From Echinostoma caproni (Eukaryota > Platyhelminthes > Trematoda > Plagiorchiida > Echinostomatidae): a DNA stretch of 23,642 nucleotides. Made by a program: the position numbers and the translations under genes. The stretch lies in the NCBI GenBank assembly GCA_900618425.1, contig UZAN01040228.1:1-23642 (forward strand). The letters are read 5' to 3'. Of the stretch, positions 1 through 9,200 are shown piece by piece (positions within the stretch are counted from its first letter, which is position 1; every line of letters begins with the position of its first letter). The notes below the pieces were generated by a model. It made no database searches and was not told where the DNA came from. It saw nothing but the letters and a program-made list of their open reading frames with translations.

Positions 1-60
1 TTGTTCTGATTGGTTGTTCCAAAGCAAAGCCGTCTTCCGGGAACATGCGGATTCTCTGAT
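1..60 (+). repeat. Left arm of a 60-bp perfect inverted repeat
   Basis: Every base from 1 to 60 is the reverse complement of 2152 down to 2093. The arm starts at the window edge, so its true length is unknown. Beyond base 60 the similarity continues but weakens to roughly base 85-100. In the frame starting at base 2 the arm reads as a protein-like segment containing SDWLFQSKAVF, and that frame has only one stop (107-109) before 224-226. The GC content is somewhat above the surroundings. I do not recognise the family. It could be the terminal repeat of a foldback element or two oppositely oriented copies of a dispersed repeat. Confidence 0.9.
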
Positions 61-109
61 TCATTCTTTGAATCTGAAACACCGGATTTCAATGGTGACG
101 TATCTATAA

Positions 110-2022
110 CGAGCGCAGTGTCAAACCACCACTTCTGCTGCCGATTCTCTTTGTAATATATTTTCTTCCATTGGTTTAATTACTACCATTTTCAGGGCTC
201 AACCCTCGCCTTTCCAAGGTGCATAAGTGCATATTTTCATCAGTATTCAATGGAAAATTTGGCAAAATATGCTGTGCTAATTTGGTGAATAATAACGAAA
301 TATCGGAGAAGGTTGAGTCGGGGGTTCACCCAGTTTCTCTTTTTATTAGGAGTACCGTCTGCTTTACACCATGTAAATAAATTGTGGTTGACATTTGATC
401 ATGTACGGTTTAGGTCCCACTTTTTAACTCTTACACTGTCCTATGCTGTCCATTTCGGAACTTGTCAAATCACGAGACTGTAAAGAACTACGACTTTGTT
501 CGCACGTGTTTCGACCAATAACAGGTTGTGAACAAGCCGGTTTTCAGTAATTTATCCACTGACTAAGGCAATGGAGGTTGACTGCAGACTGGGATGAAGT
601 AGTATCTGACACCGAATTTTATACCCATTTTTTTCATTACATATGCATTGATCAGGAGTATTATTAGTGGAATCGAAAGCATAAAAATGTTACGGTGGTA
701 TATTACATAGAAAAGTTCCACCGTTTGGGTGTGACCATATGTATTTCCATGATAAGGATCACCGAGGAGAAATTAAAAATTACAAATGATCATGATTAGT
801 ATGATCCATGCATAAATAATGCTTCTAAAACAAAAACGTCAATCGTGTTACTCCCACCTGTTAAATATGAGACCAAATTAATTAAAGAATCCTTTTACTG
901 GCTTTGAATCAAGATTGTTTTTTTTATTATAAATGTACTCTTCCTGTATGATTCATTCACTAACCTGTTTTGTTTTAAATTTCCCTGAGATGAAAGCATC
1001 CAACGAGACTTTTGTCCGGGGTTCAAATCACAATAAAATATAGTTCCATTTGATTCCTATAGGATTAGAATAAACTTTGTGCTTCTTTCTTATTTGTAGC
1101 TAATTTTAAAGAAAGCTGCGTGAAAGGTGGCAGTCATTGTCTGCAGCCAGCAAGGTCGTCTGGAGTCTACAAATAATTGTGATCGCAGTGTCTTGATATA
1201 AAACTGCATTAGAGCTATCTTACGATGACGGTTGTTTTTCATTTCTTTCGAAGCCTTCCTGAAATCCGGCAATCTATGAAAAGAAAGGGAAGAGATGGAA
1301 AACTGATTAAAAAACGCGTATTCTTGGTTTTGCTATGCGTTCTTACCTATACAATGGAACGTCGTAAAATTCCAGACGCGAGTTTTGAGAAGAAACCATA
1401 AAAAATAGTCATCTACATTTTAATCCCATGTTTCCCCTGTATCACAGTTGTAAAGCAAATACTCAAATTGAATTTATATTGCAGTGAAACCAAATTGTAC
1501 ACGGAAAACTCCATCTGTTGCGAAAGCTTCAACGTCCACTTTAACAGCTTGTCATTGTTTTTTGGTACGATTACTGAAGACAAATCTTGAACATAAAGTC
1601 AGTTTTATTCTGGTACTTGGAGAGGATTTTGGTGACGGGCAACAGAGGAGATGAAAGAAAGTTCAATATCATAGCTTCGTTGGTTTTGCTGGTGATAACA
1701 GTAGGAATGACAGAAGTAGGAGCAGTAATGCTATTAGTAGTGCCGAACTGAAGGAGAGCTGTTTATTGGAAGACAAAATAGATGAGGTCTGAATAGGAAG
1801 ACATAGAAGCAAACATTACTCTGCAATAGCTGATCCGGAGGCTCATCAAAATCTCTTCATCCATAAACAAACAGCTCGAGAAACATTTCATCTCTGCTTC
1901 AGCAAAACAACATCCTTTAAGTTAACCCCATAAGTTGTGAAATTGGCATCAATGGCCGAAACGCAAACACACTAATTAAAAATGTGAGTAATACTCTAAA
2001 TAAAAGTACCAGTCACCGATGA
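110..2022. other. Spacer between inverted-repeat arms, no gene seen
   Basis: About 1.9 kb of AT-rich sequence between the two arms. The longest open frame is 60 codons (minus, 1272-1090) and has no recognisable motif. I see no transposase signature, no splice-bounded coding segment and no tandem array. If the arms are the ends of a mobile element, it is non-autonomous as it stands. Confidence 0.6.
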
Positions 2023-2092
2023 TTACGCAGAAGAAAAATCAGCACTAGTGGCAAACCTTTTCAAAACTGGATACCTTCGGTTCAAGGAATGT

Positions 2093-2152
2093 ATCAGAGA
2101 ATCCGCATGTTCCCGGAAGACGGCTTTGCTTTGGAACAACCAATCAGAACAA
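2093..2152 (-). repeat. Right arm of the 60-bp perfect inverted repeat
   Basis: This is the exact reverse complement of bases 1-60. On the minus strand it lies in an open frame that runs from about 2193 to a stop at 2023-2025 (57 codons), with the same SDWLFQSKAVF reading as the left arm. In the first codons past the perfect part, the two arms differ at ATT/ATA, TCT/TCC and AAT/AAC, all silent in this frame, and after that at the amino-acid level. This hints that the repeat derives from coding sequence. The sample is small. No known domain is recognised. Confidence 0.9.
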
Positions 2153-2324
2153 GGATAGCCTACTTCAGCTGATTGGTCAAAGCAAACAATTGATCAAGAC
2201 GGTTTACTACGATCCGGTCAAACGATTCCTTTTGTATACTCATCTAAATGTCCTCCCTGGTCCCTAGATATAGGTTTGATAATTTTGCAAAAAGAAATGA
2301 ATTCCTGAGCACTTCCATTTGTGT

Positions 2325-2385
2325 TCAAATCAAGTCAAGTCAAGTAAAGCTATATGCACCCAACAGGATGAATTTTCAGCACTTT
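2325..2385 (-). mobile_element. Possible 3' end of a CR1-like LINE (copy A)
   Basis: The plus strand shows one TCAAA unit followed by three TCAAG units (2325-2345), then a unique stretch up to about 2385. Read on the minus strand this is a short 3' untranslated end followed by a CTTGA-type tail. The unique part aligns by eye with 18789-18826, which lies just inside the same kind of tail behind a LINE reverse transcriptase, so copy A is probably a 3' fragment of the same family. No RT coding remnant is visible to its right, as expected for a heavily 5'-truncated copy. Short length limits certainty. Confidence 0.45.
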
Positions 2386-2793
2386 CGACAAGTTACAGTG
2401 AGGGAAGTATTTGAAAAATAAGAAATATACATTTACAAAATGAAAAACAAACGAGTTAGATAAAATCAGATGTGGCAGATGATTATTAAAGTCATTAATA
2501 ATATTTTCTCGATTGAGATGGGAATACAGACAGTGTTTTTCAATCTGAGTTCTATTTCACTATCTGCGAAATGACTATTTGAACGAGTAACATCATCGGC
2601 AGACCACGAATCTCTAATCCATAATGTAAACCACTACATGCAATTAGAAGAGTACAAAACTATCATAGCCGTTCAGTTTGATTCAGCAGCAACATCAATG
2701 CCGTACAATTGAATAGCAGGCCTTACATTACAGGATTCTGAAGTTGTTTACCAGTCCACGTTCCAAGGCCCATTGCAAGAGACGAAGCCCAGC
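2386..2793. other. Stretch without recognisable features
   Basis: AT-rich sequence between two possible LINE 3' ends. Part of it may be 3' untranslated LINE sequence belonging to copy A, but I see no coding motif that would prove this. Confidence 0.4.
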
Positions 2794-2872
2794 CAAATTC
2801 AAATTCAAATTTTTATTATGGGAAAAAATTACAAAGACTTTGCTTATCAAATCCCATAGGGTAGAGTGACAC
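2794..2872 (-). mobile_element. Possible 3' end of a CR1-like LINE (copy C)
   Basis: Three CAAATT units (2794-2813 including the T run) read on the minus strand as an AATTTG-type microsatellite tail. Directly inside the tail the minus strand carries CCCTATGGGATTTGATAAGC, which matches the general form of the other two LINE ends in this window (a CCTGTTGGG or CCAGATGGT block, then an A-rich stretch, then the tail). CR1-clade elements often end in short tandem repeats rather than poly(A). An RT remnant to the right is not visible. The minus frame at 2973-2728 covers this 3' end and is probably not a gene. Confidence 0.45.
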
Positions 2873-2883
2873 AAATAAAATGA

Positions 2884-2892
2884 CCCCCCCCC
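2884..2892 (+). repeat. Homopolymer of nine C
   Basis: Nine consecutive C residues next to the possible LINE end. It is a likely site of length variation or sequencing error. Confidence 0.95.
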
Positions 2893-3839
2893 AGTGCAGA
2901 CGGAATGAACACGAGTTCGGTAATCTCTGTGTACTGAGATACAGATAAATAGAGAATATGCAAGACATCTCAAGTCATGAGCAATCCATCTGAGAAACCA
3001 GACTACAGATGACAGAATGAAACGGGATATTGAATCAAGACACTAGTGAGGCACCGTCTTACCAAAGAACGCGGAACATCAAAGAAAGCAACGTAGCTAA
3101 AGTAGTCAATCGATCAATAACAGTCAATCAGGCCATGTGCATGATAGTTCAGCGGCAACGCGTGCACAAGATGCGTCTCAGGGGGACACAGAATACGCGA
3201 AGTGTAAAGGACAACAGTGAAACGGTTCAAACGAGAGCTCAAGTGAAAGTGGATAATTTGACATTATGACCGATTCGCAATGAATAATAATTGATTTCAT
3301 TAGAGGGAGGGAGCGCAGGTCACGAGTGCAGACATGAAACAGATTTGGCGGTACAAAGATGTCACTGAGGTTTGCCATGTTGTCTATGGATGGATTGTTT
3401 CGTCAAGGCCCAATCCTCTTGGGGGAGCAAGGAATAAGACAGAAATAATATTGGATTATTGAAGGTTGTGAATACATGATGAATATGACTAAAGACAAGA
3501 ATTGACAGTTATAATGATGAAGGGATGTGAACGTGTCACTTGAAGTGTACCAAGTTTGTTTCCTATCAGACGGATGTAGGATAAGAGAGGAAAAGCAATA
3601 GTTCGAAGCTGAATGATTCTTGAGTTGACTGGCGTGGTGAAAATCTCCAAAACCGTTAGATCTTCACACTCGTGGTTGTCGTTGCGTACAATTGATCGCT
3701 TTGTGGGGAATTGTGCAATTGCTATTGCTATGTGCTATTGCCATCTCGTTATTACCCAAACGATTACGATCGTCTTCAAAAAGATCAAGTTCAGGTCCTT
3801 GTAGAGATTGGCTATTTGGTACTTAGATTGACGAAGTAT
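2893..3839. other. Stretch without recognisable genes
   Basis: The open frames here (plus 3030-3269, 79 codons; minus 3378-3178, 66 codons; plus 3613-3804, 63 codons) overlap or lack family motifs. The plus frame at 3030-3269 is rich in Q, R, T and N and purine-biased. None is supported as a gene. Bases 3716-3742 hold a loose repeat of TGCTAT units. Confidence 0.4.
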
Positions 3840-3904
3840 TAAAAATCCGTTATCGTAGCTTGGGTGAACTGAATTCGCTTTTCGTCTATTCACTGAGCTT
3901 AACA

Positions 3905-3948
3905 GTTTTTCGCATACGTTTCATCACCAGCTGAGGTAACATCATCAG
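3905..3948 (-). ncRNA. Hammerhead-like core downstream of PLE ORF, probably inactive
   Basis: Read on the minus strand, CTGATGA (3948-3942) is followed by a hairpin with a six-base-pair stem, GTTACC pairing with GGTGAT around a TCAGCT loop, and then GAAAC (3922-3918). CUGANGA, a stem II and GAAA are the invariant core of the hammerhead ribozyme, and hammerheads are reported in the terminal regions of Penelope-like elements. Here one extra U sits between CUGAUGA and the stem. After GAAA a two-base-pair CG/CG stem could form, but the required U before the cleavage base is replaced by A, and no good stem I is visible. I infer a degenerate ribozyme or a related conserved hairpin. Confidence 0.35.
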
Positions 3949-3961
3949 TTTCGGTCCGTTC

Positions 3962-4708
3962 TCAGGTCTCTGCGTGAGTTTCGTGTTGAGCCGTTTTGAG
4001 TTGTATTGGCTTGTACACATGATCCAGTTCGATATGCCTGTTTATTGAGTTGACTGAGGAATTCCAATTTTCGAGAAATTCTCTGGCGTGTTTTGACCGG
4101 GTTTGGTCGGTATGTTTCAATGCATCGAATGCAAACTGATGTCCTTCCAGTTCTTCCTGGAGGGAAATCAAAGATAGTAGGTCATTTCTCCTGATTGGCG
4201 ATTGGTGTTCACGGATCCTTGTTGACAATTTTCTCCCAGTTTGTCCTTTATAGTGTTTTGAGCAGTTCTTGCAGTTTATTTTGTAGACAACATTGCTCTT
4301 GTCCTTCTCCGTTGTTCTCTCCTTTGGTTTTGACAGAAGTTTCCTTAGACAGACTGTCGGTTTGTGGGCGACTTGGATTCCATATGATCTCAGTAGTTTT
4401 GCCGTCATTTCCGAAACGTCCTTGATGTACGGCAGGGTCATTCTTGTTCCCGATTCTCCGTCCGTTGTTTCTTTCTTTCTTCGGGTTAGAGTTCTATTGA
4501 CGAAGTTGCGGGTTGAGCCGTTGCGAGCAAATACTCTGAGGAGATATCTTTCTTATTTCTTCTTGTGTATGTCGGTGCTGCAGTTCGTTTGTATTTTGCC
4601 GAACAAGGTTCTAACACAGCATCTTTTTTCGCCGTGTGGATGATTACTTTTGAAGTTTAGAATTTGATCCGTATGCGTTGCCTTGCGGTCGACCGTTGTG
4701 TCCAGTTT
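3962..4708 (-). pseudogene. PLE linker and GIY-YIG endonuclease
   Basis: A single minus-strand frame runs from about 4708 to the stop at 3964-3962, interrupted by one TAA (4555-4553). From the Met at 4441-4439 it is open for 159 codons. The GIY-YIG module reads VVYKINC at about 4291-4271, then HYKGQTGRKLSTRIREHQ at 4255-4202. VYK replaces GIY and YKG replaces YIG, while the downstream Arg of TRIREH is kept. Cys residues precede the YKG motif (CKNC), as is usual for PLE endonucleases. The C-terminal part contains SKHAREFLE and ELDHVYKP. The upstream linker has THTDQILNF and NHPHGEKRCC, typical of the region between RT and endonuclease. In life the enzyme nicks target DNA for reverse transcription. 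Confidence 0.9.
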
Positions 4709-4711
4709 TTT

Positions 4712-5640
4712 GATGACGTTCTGATGATCAGGATGTCTAAAAATGCCAGTTGTTTTCCTTCTCCGTCTCCATTATGAACTTGATGCCATCAACAGTGTTA
4801 TTCATGATGTTGTGTGTTCTTTCCAGTTCGGACTTCTTCAAGATGACGAATTTGTCATCAACGTATTCGAGCCAAAGTTTTGGCAGGATACTTGGTATTA
4901 CCTCCTTCTTCAGCTTTTGCTTCGGCTATGAATCCAGAAATTGGTGATCCCATTGGTGTTCCTTTCACCATCGAATTTGAAGTATGTCTGCATCCATAGT
5001 TCCATAGGTTCGCAAATTGCAACTGGTTCAATTGGTTGGTTTGGTGGGTACTGAGTGATCAATTCCCGCAACGTGGCTCTTGCCAGGTCCAAATCGATCG
5101 TAGTGAACAAAGCGCTGACGTCGAACGAGATCATTATTTCTTCTTCTCGAATGTTGACAATTTGGAGCTTGTCCAGGAGTTGCCTTGGGCGCATGACTCT
5201 ATACTCATGTCCAGCGATGATCGGGTTCAGTCGGTTCTATAATTTCTTTGCTAGTTTGTATGTAGCTGTTCCTGAAAGAGAGACGATCGATCTCAAGGGA
5301 ATTACTTCAGCAGTCTGTAGAATTGTGGGATAACCGAGTTTATGGCTCTCATTCTCCAATTCTCCTCTTTGGTTATTTGATTTAGTTCTTCCAGTCGTTT
5401 TAATGTGGTACTGATTTTGTTTTCCCGTTTTGCGGTGGGGTTCGTGTCGATCCTGCGGTAGGTATTTGTGTCTTGGAGTAGTTCTTTGCCCATTTGGATG
5501 TATTCAGTTTTTTCCATGATCACAGCAATTTGTCTCTTATCTGCTGGGAGAATGACGATATTTCTGTCCACCTTTAGTGTTTTTTGAGTGCTTTATCCTC
5601 GCGATTTGATAGTATGTTTGGTTTTCCTGTTTGCATCAGA
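4712..5640 (-). pseudogene. PLE reverse transcriptase, frame-broken
   Basis: The longest intact parts are the N-terminal region (5571-5302, 89 codons) with DRNIVILPADK and the TEY...LLQDTNTYRRI block, and the fingers/palm region (5194-4910) with motif A. The catalytic Asp of motif A is encoded at 5122-5120, and the two Asp residues of YVDD at 4859-4854. Motif B is intact but lies one frame over from the end of the 5194-4910 frame, so a one-base shift lies near 4965. Further shifts fall near 5580, 5320, 4870, 4765 and 4715, and an in-frame TAG lies near 5245. In the family, this RT copies element RNA at a chromosomal nick made by its endonuclease. All catalytic residues I can locate survive, so inactivation is by frame damage and not by active-site loss. 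Confidence 0.9.
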
Positions 5641-5713
5641 GCTGGGACGATGGTTAGTACTGAGATTAAGATGCTTGGGTAAAATCCTTGACTTTTGCAA
5701 TTGCTAGAAAAGA

Positions 5714-6215
5714 CTATGCATTAGAAAAAGGTGTTTTGAAAAGAAGGGTACAGAGATTGCGAACCTGACCGTTGACAATTCGCGTCATTTTCCATAGATC
5801 CTCCAAAAGACTCTCCACTGAACGCTCGAGCAATAATTTCGAGCAAGAAGATTCGTCCCAAGTTGACAGCGCTCGGTCCAACAAGGTGCGCAGGGTCACA
5901 GCTTGCGACAGGGGGTCCACGCCAAATCCGAGCTCCACCGTCTTGAAGCTATTCAATGTGTCCTGGCGTGTGAGATCGGAGAGAGAGAGAGAAATCAGAG
6001 CGTCCCTCGCAGTGGTCCACTCAATTATCTCAGGGCCTCTTCACGCCGCCTCCAACATCGCACGCGCACGGCACTCGTGAAGCGCTCGGAGGGCCGTCAA
6101 CTAACTAACTCTAGTCCGTTCGTATCCCCGCCAGCTCCGCGGCGTTCTCAAAATCCTCCAGGTAAGTTTGCGCGTCTGCACCCTCAAAAGCCGCAGGCCA
6201 TGGAACCTTCCGTTT
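5714..6215 (-). pseudogene. LTR-retrotransposon Gag remnant
   Basis: Two minus-strand frames together resemble the capsid region of Gag (retrotrans_gag type). Frame one, 6215 to a TAG at 6113-6111, reads PWPAAFEGADAQTYLEDFEN and then AAELAGIRTD. Frame two, from 6100 to a stop at 5716-5714, starts LTALRALHECRARAMLEAA, has a TGA at 6043-6041, then shows IIEWTTARDAL, RQDTLNSFKTVELG, VDPLSQAVTLRTLLDRAL and SKLLLERSVESLLEDL. The W..ARDAL, RQ..L..FK, AV.L.TLLDRAL and LLLERSVE spacing fits the family, whose product forms the particle shell. The GC content is well above the flanks. One frame shift and one internal stop show decay. No protease, RT or integrase of this element is seen; the PLE begins about 75 bases beyond its C-terminal end. 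Confidence 0.72.
5979..5992 (+). repeat. (GA)7 microsatellite inside Gag remnant
   Basis: Seven GA units on the plus strand, which on the minus strand form a pyrimidine run within the Gag-like frame (read as LISLSLSDL). Expansion here may have distorted the protein in this part. Confidence 0.9.
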
Positions 6216-9200
6216 GATCACGCACTCGATTGCATGATTCCAGAAGGCCGATGTTGGCTGGAGGAGCATTGCTTATTACAAACCACAGTTCAGCTATGGA
6301 TAATGTGTCGTACACATAAGAGGATGTCTCATTTTGAACTCATCATCACAATTCCCGGCCGCACAGAGATAATGAATGGAACAGTCTGTAGTTATGTCTT
6401 CGAAGACTTAATCTGTCTTGTTGTGGTAGGCGCGTTAAAGTTGGTGGTGATCTATTTGTGATTGAAGAAGTGAAGTCAATCGCTTTTCTGCACCGATTTC
6501 GTGTTCGAAAAGGCGAAAGCTTCTAGCTTCAGCAGTAACCGGTGAATCTAAGCGCGACATGGCAAATAGGTCAGTAATGCTACAGGCTACTAAGAGCAAG
6601 CATTACCATGGCTTACAAATTGCAGTTCCCCTCTCGTGCAGAAGACAAATAGTTTTCAAATCTGTAACAATCAGTTGTGATTATACACCACGCTCACGAT
6701 TCGGTCATTTGTACAAGCAACTTGCGTGTTTCGAGTGTATTGAAACGCACATGACAGACTGAAAGTGACTGTACAGGCTAATCTTAACATGTGATTTGGA
6801 TCGCCTGTAAAAACAAATATCTGCCTATCAATAGGTATCAACTGCGTACGACAAACCGAGAATCTATTTCGTGTTGGAGAGTAACTCCACTGATGAATAA
6901 ATACATTCCTAAAACATCAAATGACTTCCATGGTAAATAGACATCCTTCCAAAGGTGAAAAGATTCCCTCAAATGTAAAACCTAAACTATACAAATTAGA
7001 AATTTGCATTAATTGAGTTGGACAGTTCGCATGGAGTAAACACATATCGACAAAACAAGCAATTGGTGGACCATTTTTCGTAAATTGCATATTTTCACCA
7101 ATCTCATTTTGCTCGATTGGTTTGGGCTGGTATTAGTTATACGTTTGGGTGTGCCTCGGCCTGAAATGCCGTTACACCATTACGTCTTTACAGCTGGCAA
7201 TTCCACGAATTCCTTAACCAACATTGGTGAACACTACTCGTCCACTCATTGTGCATAATTATGATATGTTTTTGCCTTCAGTTGAATGTTCAGTTTTCCA
7301 CAAAATGTTCCAGAAGATGGAACGCTGTTGAACAAAGAACTTCCGAATGATACACGGGAATCAGGAAGTGAAGCATCAGTGTTCGTATCCCGCTCCGGCC
7401 TCCAGAGCGATCACGTGATGATCTGTACCGATTGAACCTTCATAGGAATTCAGTAATCGATGATAAGATTCTTATTGTCCTATGGTGTTTGAACAGTTCT
7501 GGTCATGCTCACATCCACTGGGAGGTAGCTAGAGTAATCCTCGAAACCACAAACTTGCATTTGAACTTCTATTTCCTGGACACCGGTCGATTGACTTTGA
7601 CAGGACCTGAATAAACAACGGAAATCTTCTGTAAAGACCTGTTTGTACTATATATCTCTAATAATTTCTTTACATTGTCACAAGCAATGTCGATGTCTTA
7701 AGCGTCATTATATCCCCAATCTCATCCGGATCGTCAAGTTATTTCACTTTCTATAAATGGCGAATAACACGGAATAGTGTCGAAATGTCTCAATGATGAC
7801 CTAAGAGAATTTCTACTTTCTATTACTAAAGACCCCTATTTTTCAGCTCCGTTTGCAGGCATATATTGATTGAAAACTGTAGACAAGGAAGACGAACAAA
7901 AAAGATAGCCGCATCGGGCACAAGAGAGCCCACGACTAAAACGAATCCTGAGTCACTCCGCAACCTCGATTACCACGTATTGTCTCATATTGGTTACCGT
8001 AATAAACATTCGTGTGTAGTAACCGCGTTCCCGCTTGGTTACCGACGATTGACGACGATAGGCTCAATCATATGCTCATAGTAAATGAACGTTCATTACT
8101 GTCAATTCAGAGTGAGCTATCGCAGATCCTCATACGTGCCATCTGATTTCGGTACCCACGGCACAACTGTTTGCAATGTTAAGTGGTTCATTTAGCTTTT
8201 TTCCATACAGTGAAATATGAATGCACAATGACAGTGATACTCTGTGTCTGGTTGGTTCCAGGAAGTTTGACGAACAGCCAGTCATGCATTTTGAAATGAA
8301 CACCTCTCAGCACATGCAATGTATCATACGTTTCGGACTTGTATATATTTACAAACACTAACACAAGAATATCAATATTTGATGTATTTTTATTCACTGA
8401 ACAGTTGGTATTTCAGTCGCTTTGTGCTAAATTTCATTCAACGATACCTGTAGTAGAAATATTAATTTCACCTTGAAAAGTATTTCTTGTCAACGAATGT
8501 GAATTTATTGAAAAAGGAGACAAATGAAATCCGACGGTAACTCGCAGAGTTAACTGTGAATCGTTGCAGGCATATCTCGATCTTGATCATACTGTTGGAT
8601 CGAATTCGTGACATGGAAAGTAGAGATTGTCATTCCCTTACACTGAAAGACGATTTACCGATGCCAATTGAGTGTTTCCGGTTATTTTTGCTTTTCTCCA
8701 TACTACCCCATCCACCGCCGTTCGAAATTTATCACCCTCCTTCATCACACTCATCCCACAGACATTATCACACACATTCATCTTTCACGAAGGAAAGCTG
8801 AAATCAGCGCATCGAACTTACTGGGCATTGGATGAATAAAACATTTACATTTTGTCATACCTCCTCCCGTCCGTGTCGATCGAAAGGGGATGCAAAAATA
8901 TTGTCCCCACAAAAATGGATTATCGCATTATCAATCAAACGATCAGACAATGAATTCATTTTGTCTAGCGTGCGGTTAGATCGTTTCGAGGGGAATGATT
9001 TGAAAGCATTAAACAACTGGAGCACTCAGTGAATTAGTGCATCACGTTATTATGTCTCCACTCGATGGCCGTGGCACTGATCTGAGTCGATAAACCGACC
9101 AGAAGCGAGGTCGTTGGTCGTTGTGTTTACTTGTTTATAAAGATCAAATTCATTTGTTCCAGTGATTTTCTCGATGGCAATACTACAAAACATCCCGGAA

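Larger units (their letters stand above)
3840..5640 (-). mobile_element. Decayed Penelope-like element (RT plus GIY-YIG)
   Basis: Read on the minus strand, this segment carries in order an RT N-terminal part (IVILPADK, 5559-5536), the PLRSIVSL block near 5325-5300, palm motif A (SFDVSALFTTI around 5125), motif B (GTPMGSPISGF, 4962-4930), motif C (YVDD, 4865-4854), the FLDILI and THTDQILNF blocks, and a GIY-YIG endonuclease ending in a stop at 3964-3962. This order of domains is diagnostic of endonuclease-bearing Penelope-like elements. About 120 bases of conserved-looking noncoding sequence follow the stop. At least five frame breaks and two stops interrupt the coding part, so it is a fossil. 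The 5' end appears to stop near 5640, next to a Gag remnant. Neither end has an obvious target duplication that I can define. Confidence 0.92.

Noticed and set aside
4195..5333. Several plus-strand open frames of 62-116 codons across the PLE
   Set aside because: They are antisense to the RT and endonuclease motifs and carry no motifs of their own.
5963..5995. A strong splice acceptor on the minus strand (pyrimidine run ending CACACGCCAG) before a protein-like frame, suggesting a host exon
   Set aside because: The same frame continues upstream through the pyrimidine run and matches Gag on both sides (W..ARDAL before, RQ..L..FK after), so the acceptor-like look is explained by a CT repeat inside Gag.
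6159..6168. Perfect splice donor CAG/GTAAGT on the plus strand with overlapping plus frames 5772-6080 and 5903-6217
   Set aside because: It is antisense to the Gag segment, whose minus frames show family motifs. The plus frames are Ser/Arg-rich shadows.
6890..6912. ACTGATGAATAAA as a possible hammerhead start, and GGCCGAAACGC near 1950 as a possible hammerhead end
   Set aside because: In each case the partner half (stem II with GAAA, or CUGANGA) is missing nearby.
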